This document shows positions 16,597 to 27,740 of a stretch of 64,000 bases of DNA, piece after piece. The DNA is from Lysinibacillus sphaericus (lineage in GTDB: Bacteria > Bacillota > Bacilli > Bacillales_A > Planococcaceae). The notes beneath the pieces are model-generated. The model did not search any database and was not told the origin of the DNA. It saw only the letters and a list, made by a program, of their open reading frames with translations. The translations under genes were made by a program, and so were the position numbers. How positions within the stretch are numbered: the stretch's first letter is position 1; each line of letters starts with the position of its first letter. The stretch is taken from NCBI RefSeq assembly GCF_001629735.1, contig NZ_CP015224.1, positions 620,001 through 684,000 of the forward strand. Direction: 5' to 3'.

Positions 16597-16706
16597 GCGA
16601 AACGAAACAACCAGTCGCCGATTCATTACCAGCAACGATTGAATGATCTTTTTGATCTCTGTCTTATATAGGAGTTAGTCCCGAATCGATTCATCAGGTC
16701 GCTTTG

Positions 16707-17252
16707 TTATTTTTGTTGCTGCCACTCACTTCGGAGCATGCCATATACAACATGATCCACATAATGATCATAAAGCCATTCTGCTGCTCGTAGGGTGCCC
16801 TCTTTCATTAAACCAAGGCGCTCTGGGATTGCGCGACTTTTTTCATTGCCAACAGCAGCACGAATTTCCACTTTATGAAGTTGTAATGTTTCAAAGGCAT
16901 ATTGTAATAGAGCTTTTACAGCTTTGGTCATAATGCCATGCCCCTGTGCACCTTCACTAAGCCAGTAGCCAATCGTGCCGATTTTATTAGTGGGATTAAT
17001 AGTATTAAAGCCAGCGATGCCGACAATTTCATTTTTAAAGAGAATGACGAGAGAAAGGCTATTATTCGCTTCATACCCCTTGATACAGCCTTCTATATAG
17101 GCTTTTGTATCTGCTACTTCCTTTGTATAGTCCAGCCATGGTAGCCATTCCTTTAAATACTTTCTTGAAGCATCGGTACATGCAAAAACTGCTTCTGCAT
17201 CCTCTAGGGTAATTGTACGTAAAGATAAATCATCATTAATGTAAATATCCAT
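16707..17252 (-). CDS. RimJ/RimL-type GNAT acetyltransferase
   Basis: 181 residues, the usual length for RimL/YdaF-type enzymes that acetylate protein N-termini or small substrates. Motifs seen are LRTITLEDAEAVFACTD, GTIGYWLSEGAQGHGIMTKAV (acetyl-CoA loop) and VEIRAAVGNEKSRAIPERLG. GAGGTGATGAG lies just upstream of the ATG. It is 15 bp downstream of the chemoreceptor-like gene and likely co-transcribed. The substrate is unknown. Confidence 0.88.
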   Translation of the reverse strand: MDIYINDDLSLRTITLEDAEAVFACTDASRKYLKEWLPWLDYTKEVADTKAYIEGCIKGYEANNSLSLVILFKNEIVGIAGFNTINPTNKIGTIGYWLSEGAQGHGIMTKAVKALLQYAFETLQLHKVEIRAAVGNEKSRAIPERLGLMKEGTLRAAEWLYDHYVDHVVYGMLRSEWQQQK

Positions 17253-17267
17253 CTCATCACCTCATTT

Positions 17268-18092
17268 CTATTTTAGTGCATCATGCATAAAGCCTTTCAT
17301 TTCTCGGCTAAGCACTGTCAGCTCTTCGATAATTTCGCTAAAATCTTGTACGAGCTGTGCTTGCTCATTCGTGGCATCATTAATTTGTCCCATATTTTGC
17401 TTTAGGTTTTCAAGATTTCTATTAATATTACGTAAGGAGGATTCTATATTTTCGGTAGCACTAGATGTCTCAAAGGACAATTTTCGAACTTCCTGTGCCA
17501 CAATATTAAAGCCAGCACCATGTTGTCCAGCGCGAGCGGCCTCTATGGATGCATTTAAGCCAAGTAAATTGGTTTGGCGGGAAATGCTTTTAATTAAATC
17601 CGTTACGGCATTGGTTTTTTCTGAATCCTCTAGGGCATGCTGTGCCTGCTTATTTATTTCCTCACTAGTCGCCGCTAATTCCTCTGAATGGGAAGCAATT
17701 GTATGTACTTTATCCTGTAGGCTATTGACAATATTATCCATAGTACTCATATAATCTTCGAGTTTAAGCTCATTATCTATTGGTAGGCCAAACGCTAAGG
17801 CACCTACTACTAAACCATTTTCGCGAATGGGGAATGAAAAAGCATTGATTGCTACGCCGTAAACATCCTTCGGTATAACCACATCTGCATTTTGTCCGTT
17901 AAAGGCAATGTAAACATTTTGGTCATTAGCATTTACTTTTTGTCCATCATGATAGCCTGAATCTACACGTTTACCTGCTAAATACTTGATGACTGTTTCA
18001 CTGTCCTTTTCAATAACAGCTACAATGGCTTCTTGCTTTAATGCAAGGTGAATATAAGGTGCTGCAAGGGCTAAAGCTTCGATAATTTTCAT
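17268..18092 (-). CDS. Soluble methyl-accepting chemotaxis-type protein (YfmS-like)
   Basis: About 274 residues with no membrane segment. A small N-terminal sensory domain (about 1-115) is followed by a chemoreceptor signalling hairpin (about 125-274) with the tip sequence [20 protein letters not shown]. The ATG at 18092 is chosen because CTTGGAGG precedes it; a TTG 24 bases upstream is not preceded by a site. It resembles short cytoplasmic receptors such as B. subtilis YfmS, which signal to CheA. The ligand is unknown. Confidence 0.82.
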   Translation of the reverse strand: MKIIEALALAAPYIHLALKQEAIVAVIEKDSETVIKYLAGKRVDSGYHDGQKVNANDQNVYIAFNGQNADVVIPKDVYGVAINAFSFPIRENGLVVGALAFGLPIDNELKLEDYMSTMDNIVNSLQDKVHTIASHSEELAATSEEINKQAQHALEDSEKTNAVTDLIKSISRQTNLLGLNASIEAARAGQHGAGFNIVAQEVRKLSFETSSATENIESSLRNINRNLENLKQNMGQINDATNEQAQLVQDFSEIIEELTVLSREMKGFMHDALK

Positions 18093-18392
18093 AAAAATTC
18101 CTCCAAGTCTAGTCAATGAAAAATGGTTGTGTCATCTGTATTCATTGTGACAATGGTTCTAGATGATTACCTTTACTGTAGCATAATATTTGCCAAGTCA
18201 AAATAGTAAATTCCTTTTTATAAATAGCGTTGGAAAGAGAATTGGATTGTTTTTAAATGTCAATTAAATTTTACTTTTTTTAGTGAAAATGACGATGGAT
18301 TTGTCCATTTTTTGACGGAGAGGTCGTGTGTTTTGCAAAATATTGTATTAAAATAATAGTAGAAATGCTGAAGAGCTGAAGGAGAGAGAGTC

Positions 18393-19598
18393 ATGGAATA
18401 TATACAAAAGGGCACGAAAGCGTTTCGTAAAGCAAATTGGGTCTTATTTTTGGCAGGCTTTATTACTTTTGCTAACCTCTATATAACACAGCCATTACTG
18501 CCGACATTTGCAGATTTGTTTCACGTCTCGCCAGCTGTTGCAAGTTTATCTCTTTCTGTCACTACCTTTGCCTTAGCAGTGAGTTTAATTATTATTAGTT
18601 CGTTATCTGAGGCATGGGGAAGAAAATCATTGATGACGATTTCTATTTTTGCAGCCTCTGTATTGACAGTGGCACTTGCGTTTTCACCAAACTTTGAAAT
18701 AATTTTAGTATTGCGAGTGCTTCAAGGAATCGTTTTTGCAGGTTTACCGGCAATTGCCATGGCTTATTTAGGCGAGGAAATGGAACCAGCAAGCTTAGGG
18801 GTTGCCATGGGTCTATACATTAGTGGTAATTCTGTAGGAGGACTTAGTGGACGAGTCATTATTGGGACATTAACGGACCATTATAACTGGCATGTAGGGA
18901 TGATGGTGCTAGGAGGAATCAGCCTTATTGTCAGTGTGTTGTTTGTCTGGATGCTGCCAAGCTCTAAGCATTTTAGCCCTCGTCCTTTACAATTAAAAGC
19001 ATTAACTAAAACGCTGTGGCAACATCTGAAGGACCCTTCTATGTTGTGTCTATATGGTATAGGATTTGTTCTGATGGGAAGCTTTATCACACTTTATAAC
19101 TATATTGGCTTTAAATTAATGGCCCCTCCCTATAATTTGAGCGCGACCATTGTAGGTTGGATATTTGTTATATACCTAGTAGGAACAGTAAGCTCAGCTT
19201 GGTTTGGTAGTCTAGCCGATCGTTACGGACGCCAACAAATGCTATTACTAGCCATTGCCATCATGTTGGCAGGAGCCGTTGTAACACTCAATGGGCTCCT
19301 TACTTTAAAAATTATAGGCATTACGGTGTTTACCTTTGGTTTTTTTGCTGCTCATTCTATCGCAAGTGGCTGGGTGAGTAAACGGGCAACACATGATAAA
19401 GCACAAGCATCATCCCTTTATTTATTTTTTTATTATGTTGGTTCGAGTGTTGGTGGGACAGTAGGTGGTGTTTTTTGGGTGAAATATGGCTGGATAGGTG
19501 TGGTCGCCATGATTGCTTTATTTTTACTAATTGCTTGCGTTTTATCTTTCTTATTGAAGGAATTAATTGCTAAGCAACATGTTACCACCACTCTATAG
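18393..19598 (+). CDS. MFS transporter (DHA1-like)
   Basis: 401 residues with 12 predicted membrane segments. The loop motif between TM2 and TM3 (SLSEAWGRKSLM) and its repeat (SLADRYGRQQML) identify a major facilitator. AAGGAGAGAGAG precedes the ATG. The sequence resembles YnfM/YgaY-type drug:H+ exporters, but the substrate is unassigned. The next transporter gene follows after 24 bp and may be co-transcribed. Confidence 0.87.
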   Translation: MEYIQKGTKAFRKANWVLFLAGFITFANLYITQPLLPTFADLFHVSPAVASLSLSVTTFALAVSLIIISSLSEAWGRKSLMTISIFAASVLTVALAFSPNFEIILVLRVLQGIVFAGLPAIAMAYLGEEMEPASLGVAMGLYISGNSVGGLSGRVIIGTLTDHYNWHVGMMVLGGISLIVSVLFVWMLPSSKHFSPRPLQLKALTKTLWQHLKDPSMLCLYGIGFVLMGSFITLYNYIGFKLMAPPYNLSATIVGWIFVIYLVGTVSSAWFGSLADRYGRQQMLLLAIAIMLAGAVVTLNGLLTLKIIGITVFTFGFFAAHSIASGWVSKRATHDKAQASSLYLFFYYVGSSVGGTVGGVFWVKYGWIGVVAMIALFLLIACVLSFLLKELIAKQHVTTTL

Positions 19599-19622
19599 TA
19601 TTAAATGATGTGAGGTGTTGTT

Positions 19623-20348
19623 TTGCAGGAATTACTTTTGTACTTTTTTATTATACTAACAGCTTCCATTTTGCAAACAAGTACGGGGTTTGGTTTTTCT
19701 ATTATGGCCACCCCTTTTTTATTGTTGCTTTTTTCTCCGCAAGAGGCGATGCAAATAAATATCGTACTGTCCCTTGTTATTTCCTGTTCTCTAATTTGGA
19801 GGGTGAGGCATGATATTGATACCGTTTTGCTGAAGAGGATTATAATTGGTAGTGTTGTGGGTGCTCCTTTCGGTAGCGTTGTATTTGCTTTAGTTGATGC
19901 CACGACATTTAAACTTATAATCGCCATCCTTTTAATTGGCCTTACGTTTTTATTGATGAAAAATTTCTCTATTCAACAAACAAGTGGTAGAGATTATGGC
20001 GTTGGTTTAATCTCAGGAATGTTTACAACAAGTATTGGTATGGCAGGACCGCCATTGTTGATGTATTTTGCGAGCACGCATCAAAATAAAGAAACCATTA
20101 GAGCTATTTCACTAGCCTATTATATTTTTATCTATCTTATTAGTTTACTATCTCAAGTTACTGTTGAGGGCACAAGTACACTAGTGTGGATTTATAGTCT
20201 GTATGCCTTGCCTATTGTTTTCATCGGTTTGATTTTGGGACAAATGTTGTATACTAGGCTCAATCAAAAGCTATTTAGATCATTGATTTATCTTCTTTTA
20301 GTAGCAGCAGGTCTGATTTTATTCATACAAAGTATTGGGACGATATGA
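19623..20348 (+). CDS. TauE/SafE-family sulfite/anion exporter-like permease
   Basis: 241 residues with about eight membrane segments in two homologous halves (TSTGFGFSIMATPFLLL and TSIGMAGPPLLMYF), diagnostic of TauE/SafE permeases. It starts at a TTG at 19623 after GTGAGGTG. The family transports sulfonates, sulfite or other organic anions; the substrate here is unknown. It ends at a terminator shared with the convergent fabI. Confidence 0.85.
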   Translation: MQELLLYFFIILTASILQTSTGFGFSIMATPFLLLLFSPQEAMQINIVLSLVISCSLIWRVRHDIDTVLLKRIIIGSVVGAPFGSVVFALVDATTFKLIIAILLIGLTFLLMKNFSIQQTSGRDYGVGLISGMFTTSIGMAGPPLLMYFASTHQNKETIRAISLAYYIFIYLISLLSQVTVEGTSTLVWIYSLYALPIVFIGLILGQMLYTRLNQKLFRSLIYLLLVAAGLILFIQSIGTI

Positions 20349-20356
20349 TAAAGAAA

Positions 20357-20397
20357 AAAGAAGAATGGAAGAGAGTATTTATCTTCCGTCCTTCTTT
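20357..20397. terminator. Bidirectional terminator between TauE gene and fabI
   Basis: AAAGAAG / CTTCTTT and GGAAGA / TCTTCC stems, with A-rich left and T-rich right flanks. Confidence 0.7.
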
Positions 20398-20401
20398 ATA
20401 G

Positions 20402-21184
20402 TTAACCCATAATATTGTAGCCAGCGTCGATGTAAATAGTTTCACCAGTGACACCACGTGATAAGTGAGATAGCATAACAATGGTCATATCAGCTACTTC
20501 ATCTTGTTGAACATTTCGTTTTAAAGGAGCTGTTTCCTCAATTTTGTGTAAAATTGTATTAAAGGAAGGAACCCCCTTTGCAGCAAGTGTACGAATAGCA
20601 CCGGCTGAAATAGCATTGACGCGAATATTGTCTTGACCAATATCAGCAGCAAGATAGCGCATAGAAGCCTCTAATGCAGCCTTTGCTACACCCATCACAT
20701 TGTAGCCATCAAGCACTCGTTCCGCACCTAAGTAACTCATTGTAACGATCGAGCCACCCTCTGTCATATATGGATGAGCGGCTTTTGCTGTTGAAATTAG
20801 AGAGTAGGCACTTGTATCTTGTGCAAATGCGTAGCCTTCACGTGTTGTTTCTAGGAAGCGGTTGTGTAAATCTTCGGCGTGAGCAAAAGCTACTGAATGC
20901 ACAATACCATGAATAATGCCAACCTTTGAGCCAATTTCATCAAATGCTGCTTTTGTACTTTCATCACTATTAACGTCACATTGAACAACAAGAGAATCAG
21001 CTTGACCCATATTGTCTAATTGCTTTTGTAATTTTTTCAATGAGCGTTCTTGACGATAAGTGAAAATAACGTTTGCCCCTACATCAAATAAACGTTTTGC
21101 AATGCCCCATGCGATACTACGATCATTCGCTACACCCATGACAACAATATTTTTATCTTTTAATTGTAATAAATTATCCATCAT
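20402..21184 (-). CDS. fabI: Enoyl-[acyl-carrier-protein] reductase FabI
   Basis: About 260 residues, the usual FabI length. The N-terminal NAD-binding segment is VMGVANDRSIAWGIAK and the catalytic Tyr-x6-Lys is YNVMGVAK, with a further Tyr in the preceding AYS segment. It catalyses the last reduction of each fatty-acid elongation cycle. The ATG at 21184 follows AAAGGAG by 9 bases; the frame extends upstream but would run through the operator. A FapR-type operator lies 35 bp upstream, so it is repressed by FapR and derepressed by malonyl-CoA/ACP (known for Bacillus). Confidence 0.95.
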   Translation of the reverse strand: MMDNLLQLKDKNIVVMGVANDRSIAWGIAKRLFDVGANVIFTYRQERSLKKLQKQLDNMGQADSLVVQCDVNSDESTKAAFDEIGSKVGIIHGIVHSVAFAHAEDLHNRFLETTREGYAFAQDTSAYSLISTAKAAHPYMTEGGSIVTMSYLGAERVLDGYNVMGVAKAALEASMRYLAADIGQDNIRVNAISAGAIRTLAAKGVPSFNTILHKIEETAPLKRNVQQDEVADMTIVMLSHLSRGVTGETIYIDAGYNIMG

Positions 21185-21218
21185 TATAAAGAACTCCTTT
21201 GTGAGATAATATCTGTTA

Positions 21219-21235
21219 TTAGTACCAACTACTAA
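21219..21235 (-). promoter_or_regulatory. FapR operator upstream of fabI
   Basis: The sequence TTAGTACCAACTACTAA closely matches the known FapR box (TTAGTACC-N2/3-ACTAA). It lies between fabI and its upstream neighbour, where a promoter is expected. Confidence 0.85.
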
Positions 21236-21333
21236 AATCTTATCATACATAAAAAAACGTTGCAATAGAGTAGCCGATTATCGGGCAAAAAAAAATTCAT
21301 CCCTACTATGTGAGAGACGAATGAAATGGCATA

Positions 21334-21933
21334 CTAATTAGCTACATAATCTTCATACATATCTACTGCTTGATAAACAGCACTATTGATAGTGATTCTA
21401 AAGCAATTGTGGTTACGAATTGTTTGAGCAAGTATTTTGATGGCTCTTGTTTGGTCTCTATGGAAAGGCGTGTTGTCCGTTTGAAACCCATCATCTAAAT
21501 ATGCGAGAAAATAAGGTTTGTCTTCCTGAGAATTTAATAAATCGGCCGCAGTACTTTTTCCAACCGTCTTATAAACCCATAAATCGATGGCATTTCCTAA
21601 CTGAAACGCAGCAAAGTATTGTAAATCGTCATTATTACATTGATTTATTTTTTGAATTATTTGAATTTTTTTGAGCTCTTCCAGCAAAAATGTATTGATA
21701 GAGTAGTAGATGGCTTTAGAAGGATTGAGAATCAGTTCATCGGTATGCTGAGATTTAAAAAAAAACCAATTATTTAACACAATGGCCCATGAATCGAGTG
21801 TATTCAAACATTTCGCATAAACCTGCGGAAAAATTATTTGCCATTTTGCCGCGAGTTTTTTAAATTGATTGATATGCTCTTTATCGATATGGAATAAACT
21901 ATGCTCTACTTGTAACTGCTCAAACATCATCAT
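21334..21933 (-). CDS. Hypothetical cytoplasmic protein
   Basis: About 197-199 residues; the first codons are ATG ATG ATG after GGAGG, so the exact start is uncertain by two codons. It has no signal peptide or membrane segment. It is rich in aromatic and Asn/Gln residues (LNNWFFFKSQHTDEL, CNNDDLQYFAAFQLGN). I do not recognise a family. It stands alone between fabI and ferredoxin. Confidence 0.6.
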   Translation of the reverse strand: MMMFEQLQVEHSLFHIDKEHINQFKKLAAKWQIIFPQVYAKCLNTLDSWAIVLNNWFFFKSQHTDELILNPSKAIYYSINTFLLEELKKIQIIQKINQCNNDDLQYFAAFQLGNAIDLWVYKTVGKSTAADLLNSQEDKPYFLAYLDDGFQTDNTPFHRDQTRAIKILAQTIRNHNCFRITINSAVYQAVDMYEDYVAN

Positions 21934-22061
21934 TCCTCCAATAGATTGGTCTGTATAGCATATGATTGATAATCTTGTTGCAAAAGTTAGTAGAATATTT
22001 CATCCAAATGAAGAAGGCACCCATTGAAGGATGCCTTTTGGGTGTACATACATATTGAAGA

Positions 22062-23445
<1,384 letters not shown>

Positions 23446-24888
23446 ATGGAACTGGAAGAACTATTGCATAAACATTTTGGTTATTCATCATTTCGACCAG
23501 GGCAAAGGGAAGTCATTGAAGCAATACTTCAAGAGAAAGATGTAATGGCCTTATTGCCAACAGGAATGGGAAAATCACTTTGCTATCAGCTACCAGCTTA
23601 TATTTTAGAAAAGCCAGTGCTGATTGTATCTCCATTGCTTTCATTAATGCAAGATCAGGTAGAGGAATTGAAACGTTTTGGGGAAAAGAGGGTTGTCGCT
23701 TTAAATTCTTTTTTATCCATCACAGAAAAAAGATATGTATTACATTATTTAGAACAATACCGTTTCATTTTTACCTCGCCAGAGATGCTACTTCAGCAGC
23801 AGGTTCAAGAGAAACTAGCACAGGTAAAATTAGGTTTAATCGTAGTGGACGAGGCACATTGTATATCGCAATGGGGCTATGATTTCCGACCAGATTATTT
23901 ACGGATAGGTGAGTGGCTATCGAGGCACAATCGACCTCCATTGCTAGCACTATCCGCCACTGCAACAAGGAAGGTTATGCAAGATATTCGAGAAACATTA
24001 TCGTTAAAGGACCCATTTGAATTTATGTATAATGTTGATCGGCCCAATATTCAATTAGGACGCATTGTTCTGGAGGATAAGGCGGATAAAGCGAGCTGGC
24101 TTATGCGACATGTCAAAGCAACTGCTGGCCCAGGTATACTGTATGTTTCCTCACGCAAACGAGCGCAACAGTATAGTGAGGCATTTTTACAAGTAGGTAT
24201 TCGTACTGCAGCCTATCATGCAGGCTATGGGGCTGAGGATCGCCAATTTATTCAGCAGCAGTTTATTGATGGAGAATTGGACTGGATAGTGGCAACAAAT
24301 GCTTTTGGTATGGGGATTAATAAACAAGATATTCGTCAGGTCATTCATGAATCAATGCCTGCTAATATTGCAAATTATATGCAGGAAATTGGTCGAGCAG
24401 GTCGAGATGGTGAACCTGCACATGCCATTTTACTCTATTGTGATGGTGATGAAGAGCTGGCGAAGTTCGTTGTGACAGGTGACCTTCCGAGTTCTCAACA
24501 TGTTGATCGCTATGAGGAGCTTCTTTCTCAGCAAGTACTACCAGCACAGATGTTAAAAAATGGAGAATTAGGAGAGACAGCATTTCGTGTGTTGGACTAT
24601 TGGATGCAACAAGAAACTAAGGAGCAAGTAAAGGCTCGCCTCAATCAATTAGCCCTAGAAAAATACCGTGCAGTCGATGAAATGTTGAAGATTATACAGA
24701 CAAAAGACTGTATTCGTGAACATCTTGTCGGGTATTTCGGGCAAAAATTGCAAAAAAAACCGGAAAAGTGTTGTGAAAATTGTGGAATCCATTATGATGA
24801 AATCAAGAAAGTACGCTTAACAACAGAGAAAAAAATAGAAATGATTTCGTGGGAACGTCGATTGCAGCTACTATTACTGGGTAATTAG
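23446..24888 (+). CDS. recQ: RecQ-family ATP-dependent DNA helicase (RecS type)
   Basis: 480 residues, the short form lacking an HRDC domain. The Q motif/zero motif is FRPGQREVIEAIL. Walker A is LPTGMGKSLCYQ (about 36-47). DEAH is VVDEAHCISQWGYDFRP (about 128-144). Motif VI is QEIGRAGRDGEP (about 309-320). Zn-binding cysteines lie near the C-terminus (KCCENCG, plus an upstream Cys). It unwinds DNA in 3'-5' direction for repair and replication restart. AAAGGAG lies at the end of ypbB. Confidence 0.93.
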   Translation: MELEELLHKHFGYSSFRPGQREVIEAILQEKDVMALLPTGMGKSLCYQLPAYILEKPVLIVSPLLSLMQDQVEELKRFGEKRVVALNSFLSITEKRYVLHYLEQYRFIFTSPEMLLQQQVQEKLAQVKLGLIVVDEAHCISQWGYDFRPDYLRIGEWLSRHNRPPLLALSATATRKVMQDIRETLSLKDPFEFMYNVDRPNIQLGRIVLEDKADKASWLMRHVKATAGPGILYVSSRKRAQQYSEAFLQVGIRTAAYHAGYGAEDRQFIQQQFIDGELDWIVATNAFGMGINKQDIRQVIHESMPANIANYMQEIGRAGRDGEPAHAILLYCDGDEELAKFVVTGDLPSSQHVDRYEELLSQQVLPAQMLKNGELGETAFRVLDYWMQQETKEQVKARLNQLALEKYRAVDEMLKIIQTKDCIREHLVGYFGQKLQKKPEKCCENCGIHYDEIKKVRLTTEKKIEMISWERRLQLLLLGN

Positions 24889-24974
24889 ACTAAAACTGAC
24901 GGTCATTTACTTTTTTCGTAAAATTCGTCATAATAGAGTGACAAAAAGAGTAGTAAGGTTTGGGGGAAAGACAA

Positions 24975-25703
24975 ATGAGTAAAGAAGATTATCGCGATAA
25001 AATAGAAGAACATCGTCAATCATTTGAAGATGAACAAAACGAACAGCAAACTTTGTCGAGAGTTTCCAGAATGAATAAAAATGGAGATAAGAAACAAAAG
25101 CCTAAAAATCCGAAACGGAAAACACCGTTAATGACGATTCTTTTTGTTATATTTATCCTTATTCCATTAACAATTCTAGTCTATTTTTGGAAGTTTTACG
25201 AGCCAGGGAAAACAATAGAGCAAGCTGAGAAAGATTCAGGTGAACAGGTCGTCGAAATGGATTCTTCAGAGGCATCTGCATCTGACAAGGACAAAAATAA
25301 AGACAAGGGCGAGCAAGCTGATCAAAAGTCAAACGAACCATCTAAAGAAAATGCTGATAAAGTAGCAGCTGACCAAAAAGCTGCTGAGGCAGCGAAAAAA
25401 GCTGAAGAGGCAAAAAAAGCGGAAGAAGCAAGTAAAGCGGAAGAAGCTCGCAAAGCTGAGGAGGCAAGAATAGCTCAGCAACAGGCCGAGGCAGCGAAAA
25501 AAGCTGAAGAGGCAAAAAAAGCGGAAGAAGCAAAACAAAATACTAAAGCAAGTACACATACTGTTAAAGCAAATGAGAACTTATTCCGTATTGCATTAAA
25601 TCATTATGGTGATGGCAGTGAAGCGACTTTAGCTAAAATTCGTGCTGCCAATGGTATGTCTTCAAATACAGTTATGGTTGGGCAAGTAATTAAACTTCCT
25701 TAG
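24975..25703 (+). CDS. ypbE: LysM-domain membrane protein (YpbE-like)
   Basis: About 242 residues. A charged cytoplasmic N-terminus (1-50) is followed by one membrane segment (about 53-73). A long Ala/Lys/Glu coil with repeating KKAEEAKKAEEA units (about 125-195) leads to a C-terminal LysM domain (about 196-242; HTVKANENLFRIALNHYG). It is a type II membrane protein reaching into the wall to bind peptidoglycan. The start at ATG 24975 is preferred over an upstream TTG. It lies in the ypbB-recQ neighbourhood as in Bacillus. Confidence 0.82.
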   Translation: MSKEDYRDKIEEHRQSFEDEQNEQQTLSRVSRMNKNGDKKQKPKNPKRKTPLMTILFVIFILIPLTILVYFWKFYEPGKTIEQAEKDSGEQVVEMDSSEASASDKDKNKDKGEQADQKSNEPSKENADKVAADQKAAEAAKKAEEAKKAEEASKAEEARKAEEARIAQQQAEAAKKAEEAKKAEEAKQNTKASTHTVKANENLFRIALNHYGDGSEATLAKIRAANGMSSNTVMVGQVIKLP

Positions 25704-25787
25704 ACAAAAACCATATAATGGTCATATAGTTTAGCTAGTATAAAATAAAGGACAAACGTTCACACCAAAACGTACGTCTGATTTAGT

Positions 25788-25825
25788 AAAAAGACGATTC
25801 TTCATAGGAAACGAATCGTCTTTTT
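25788..25825 (+). terminator. Intrinsic terminator after the LysM gene
   Basis: A perfect 13-bp stem AAAAAGACGATTC / GAATCGTCTTTTT ending in T. It lies 25 bp before the next gene. Confidence 0.85.
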
Positions 25826-25849
25826 GCTGTCGTAAGGAGAAGTGAGGGA

Positions 25850-26605
25850 ATGCTATATATAGGGCTATTGCTTATCGTAGTGGTCGTCTTTCTGATTTAT
25901 ATGTTGAAGGTGGCACATGAAAACAATGTTTTACATCACCAGCTACTATTAAAGGGAGCGCCGGAAAAACTACGTTTATTTTTTATTTCAGATGTTCATT
26001 TACGTAAAATTAATAAAAAAATGATTGCTCAATTAACAGGACATTTTGATGCTGTCATTATTGGTGGAGATTTAGCAGATAATCGCACACCCATTCCACG
26101 TATTCATGAGAATTTACAATTATTAACTTCTATTGGACCTACTTATTTTGTATGGGGAAATAATGACAGAGAAGTGGGAGAGGAGAGGCTTAAGAGCATA
26201 TTGCAGCAGCATCATATTCAAATTATTGTCAATGATGCGGTGCTGTTACCTGCGAAAAACCGTTTCTGGCTTAGTGCAATTGAGGATACAACAGTTAAAG
26301 AATATAGCTTTGAAAAAGCATTTGAAAAAGTAGAAGAGCATGATCTAGTTGCTTTTATTGCGCATAATCCAGGTGTTTTTGAGAAAGTCCGTGCCAAGTA
26401 CCGTGCTGATTTAATGATGGGTGGACATTTACATGGAGGACAGATTCGATTTGGTCCATATGGTGTCCATCCTAATGGTTCTTATCGAGAGCGAGATGGT
26501 GTTATGACTTTAGTTAGTAATGGCTATGGTACTACATTATTGCCAATGCGACTTGGTGCCAAACCACAATGTCATATCATCGACATTGATATTTCGAGTA
26601 AATAA
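25850..26605 (+). CDS. Membrane-anchored metallophosphoesterase (YpbG-like)
   Basis: 251 residues. One N-terminal membrane anchor (about 2-20) is followed by a calcineurin-like phosphoesterase domain with metal ligands DVH (FISDVHL, ~46), GGDLAD (~72), GNND (~101), AHNP (~168) and GGHLHGGQ (~191). AAGGAGAAGTGAGGG precedes the ATG. The family hydrolyses phosphate esters, e.g. UDP-sugars or nucleotides; the substrate is unknown. Confidence 0.88.
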   Translation: MLYIGLLLIVVVVFLIYMLKVAHENNVLHHQLLLKGAPEKLRLFFISDVHLRKINKKMIAQLTGHFDAVIIGGDLADNRTPIPRIHENLQLLTSIGPTYFVWGNNDREVGEERLKSILQQHHIQIIVNDAVLLPAKNRFWLSAIEDTTVKEYSFEKAFEKVEEHDLVAFIAHNPGVFEKVRAKYRADLMMGGHLHGGQIRFGPYGVHPNGSYRERDGVMTLVSNGYGTTLLPMRLGAKPQCHIIDIDISSK

Positions 26606-26718
26606 ACAAACAAAACTTGCTAGAAGGCGTATAATAAAAAGGTATCGTCTATTTTAATAATGGATGTAAGCAAGGAACAGCAACTATAGCTGTCCATATT
26701 CGATTGGAGTGTCAAGAA

Positions 26719-27684
26719 ATGCAGCAAGCAGATGCGATTATTGTTGGAGGAGGCCCATGCGGTTTAGCAGCAGCAATAGCTTTGCAAAATATTGGATTAA
26801 AACCCATCGTTATTGAAAAGGGAAATATCGTAAATGCGATTTATCATTACCCTACCCACCAGACTTTTTTTAGTACAAGTGAACGATTAGGGATTGGCGA
26901 TGTGCCATTTATTATTGAGGGACGTAAGCCCAAACGGAATCAAGCCCTTGTATATTATCGAGAAGTTGTTCGATTAAAAAATATTCAAGTTAACCGCTTT
27001 GAAAAAGTGCAAAGTGTTGTGAAAAATAATGGTATGTTTACTGTTACTTCAGATAAGGATAGTTATGAAACGCCTTATGTCATTATTGCAACAGGCTACT
27101 ATGATCATCCTAATTATTTAAATATCAATGGAGAACAATTACCTAAAGTTTTCCATTATTTTAAAGAGGGACATGAATTTTTTGATACGGATGTTCTTGT
27201 CATTGGGGGCAAAAATTCAGCTATAGATGCAGCGTTGGAATTAAATAAGGCTGGTGCTCGTGTTACGGTTGCCTATAGAGGACATGAATATTCTCCAAGT
27301 ATTAAGCCATGGGTATTACCTGAATTTGAAGGAGTAGTCAAAACAGGAGAAGTTGACATGAATTTTAATACGAATGTGTTAGAAATACGTGAGCATGAAG
27401 TAGTCTTAGCAATAGATGGCCATGAAAAGGTGATGAAAAATGATTTTGTCTTTGCTATGACTGGCTATCATCCTGATCACTCCTTTATTAAAGCTATGGG
27501 CGTCAATATTGATGAAGAAACGGGTCGCCCTTATTTTACACCAGAAACGATGGAAACAAATGTGGAAGGATTGTTTATCGCAGGCGTCATTGCCGCGGGA
27601 AATAACGCCAACGAAATTTTTATTGAAAATGGACGTTTTCATGGGGATTGCATCGCACAAACTATCGCTCAAAGAAAAGGATAA
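26719..27684 (+). CDS. ypdA: Bacillithiol disulfide reductase YpdA (Bdr)
   Basis: About 321 residues, an FAD/NADPH-dependent reductase. The FAD-binding GGGPCGLAAAIAL lies near the N-terminus and includes the conserved Cys of the Bdr family. The NADPH-binding VIGGKNSAIDAALEL is at about 161-175, and a C-terminal GLFIAGVIAAGNNANEIF segment follows. It recycles oxidised bacillithiol, the main low-molecular-weight thiol of Bacillota. The ATG at 26719 follows TTGGAG; an upstream TTG is possible. A terminator follows. Confidence 0.92.
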   Translation: MQQADAIIVGGGPCGLAAAIALQNIGLKPIVIEKGNIVNAIYHYPTHQTFFSTSERLGIGDVPFIIEGRKPKRNQALVYYREVVRLKNIQVNRFEKVQSVVKNNGMFTVTSDKDSYETPYVIIATGYYDHPNYLNINGEQLPKVFHYFKEGHEFFDTDVLVIGGKNSAIDAALELNKAGARVTVAYRGHEYSPSIKPWVLPEFEGVVKTGEVDMNFNTNVLEIREHEVVLAIDGHEKVMKNDFVFAMTGYHPDHSFIKAMGVNIDEETGRPYFTPETMETNVEGLFIAGVIAAGNNANEIFIENGRFHGDCIAQTIAQRKG

Positions 27685-27689
27685 AGGTG

Positions 27690-27724
27690 AGGCTGTATAG
27701 GCATGTAGCTTATACAGCCTTTTA
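27690..27724 (+). terminator. Intrinsic terminator after ypdA
   Basis: A perfect 10-bp stem AGGCTGTATA / TATACAGCCT followed by TTTT. Confidence 0.75.
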
Positions 27725-27740
27725 GCAAGGGGGAATATGA

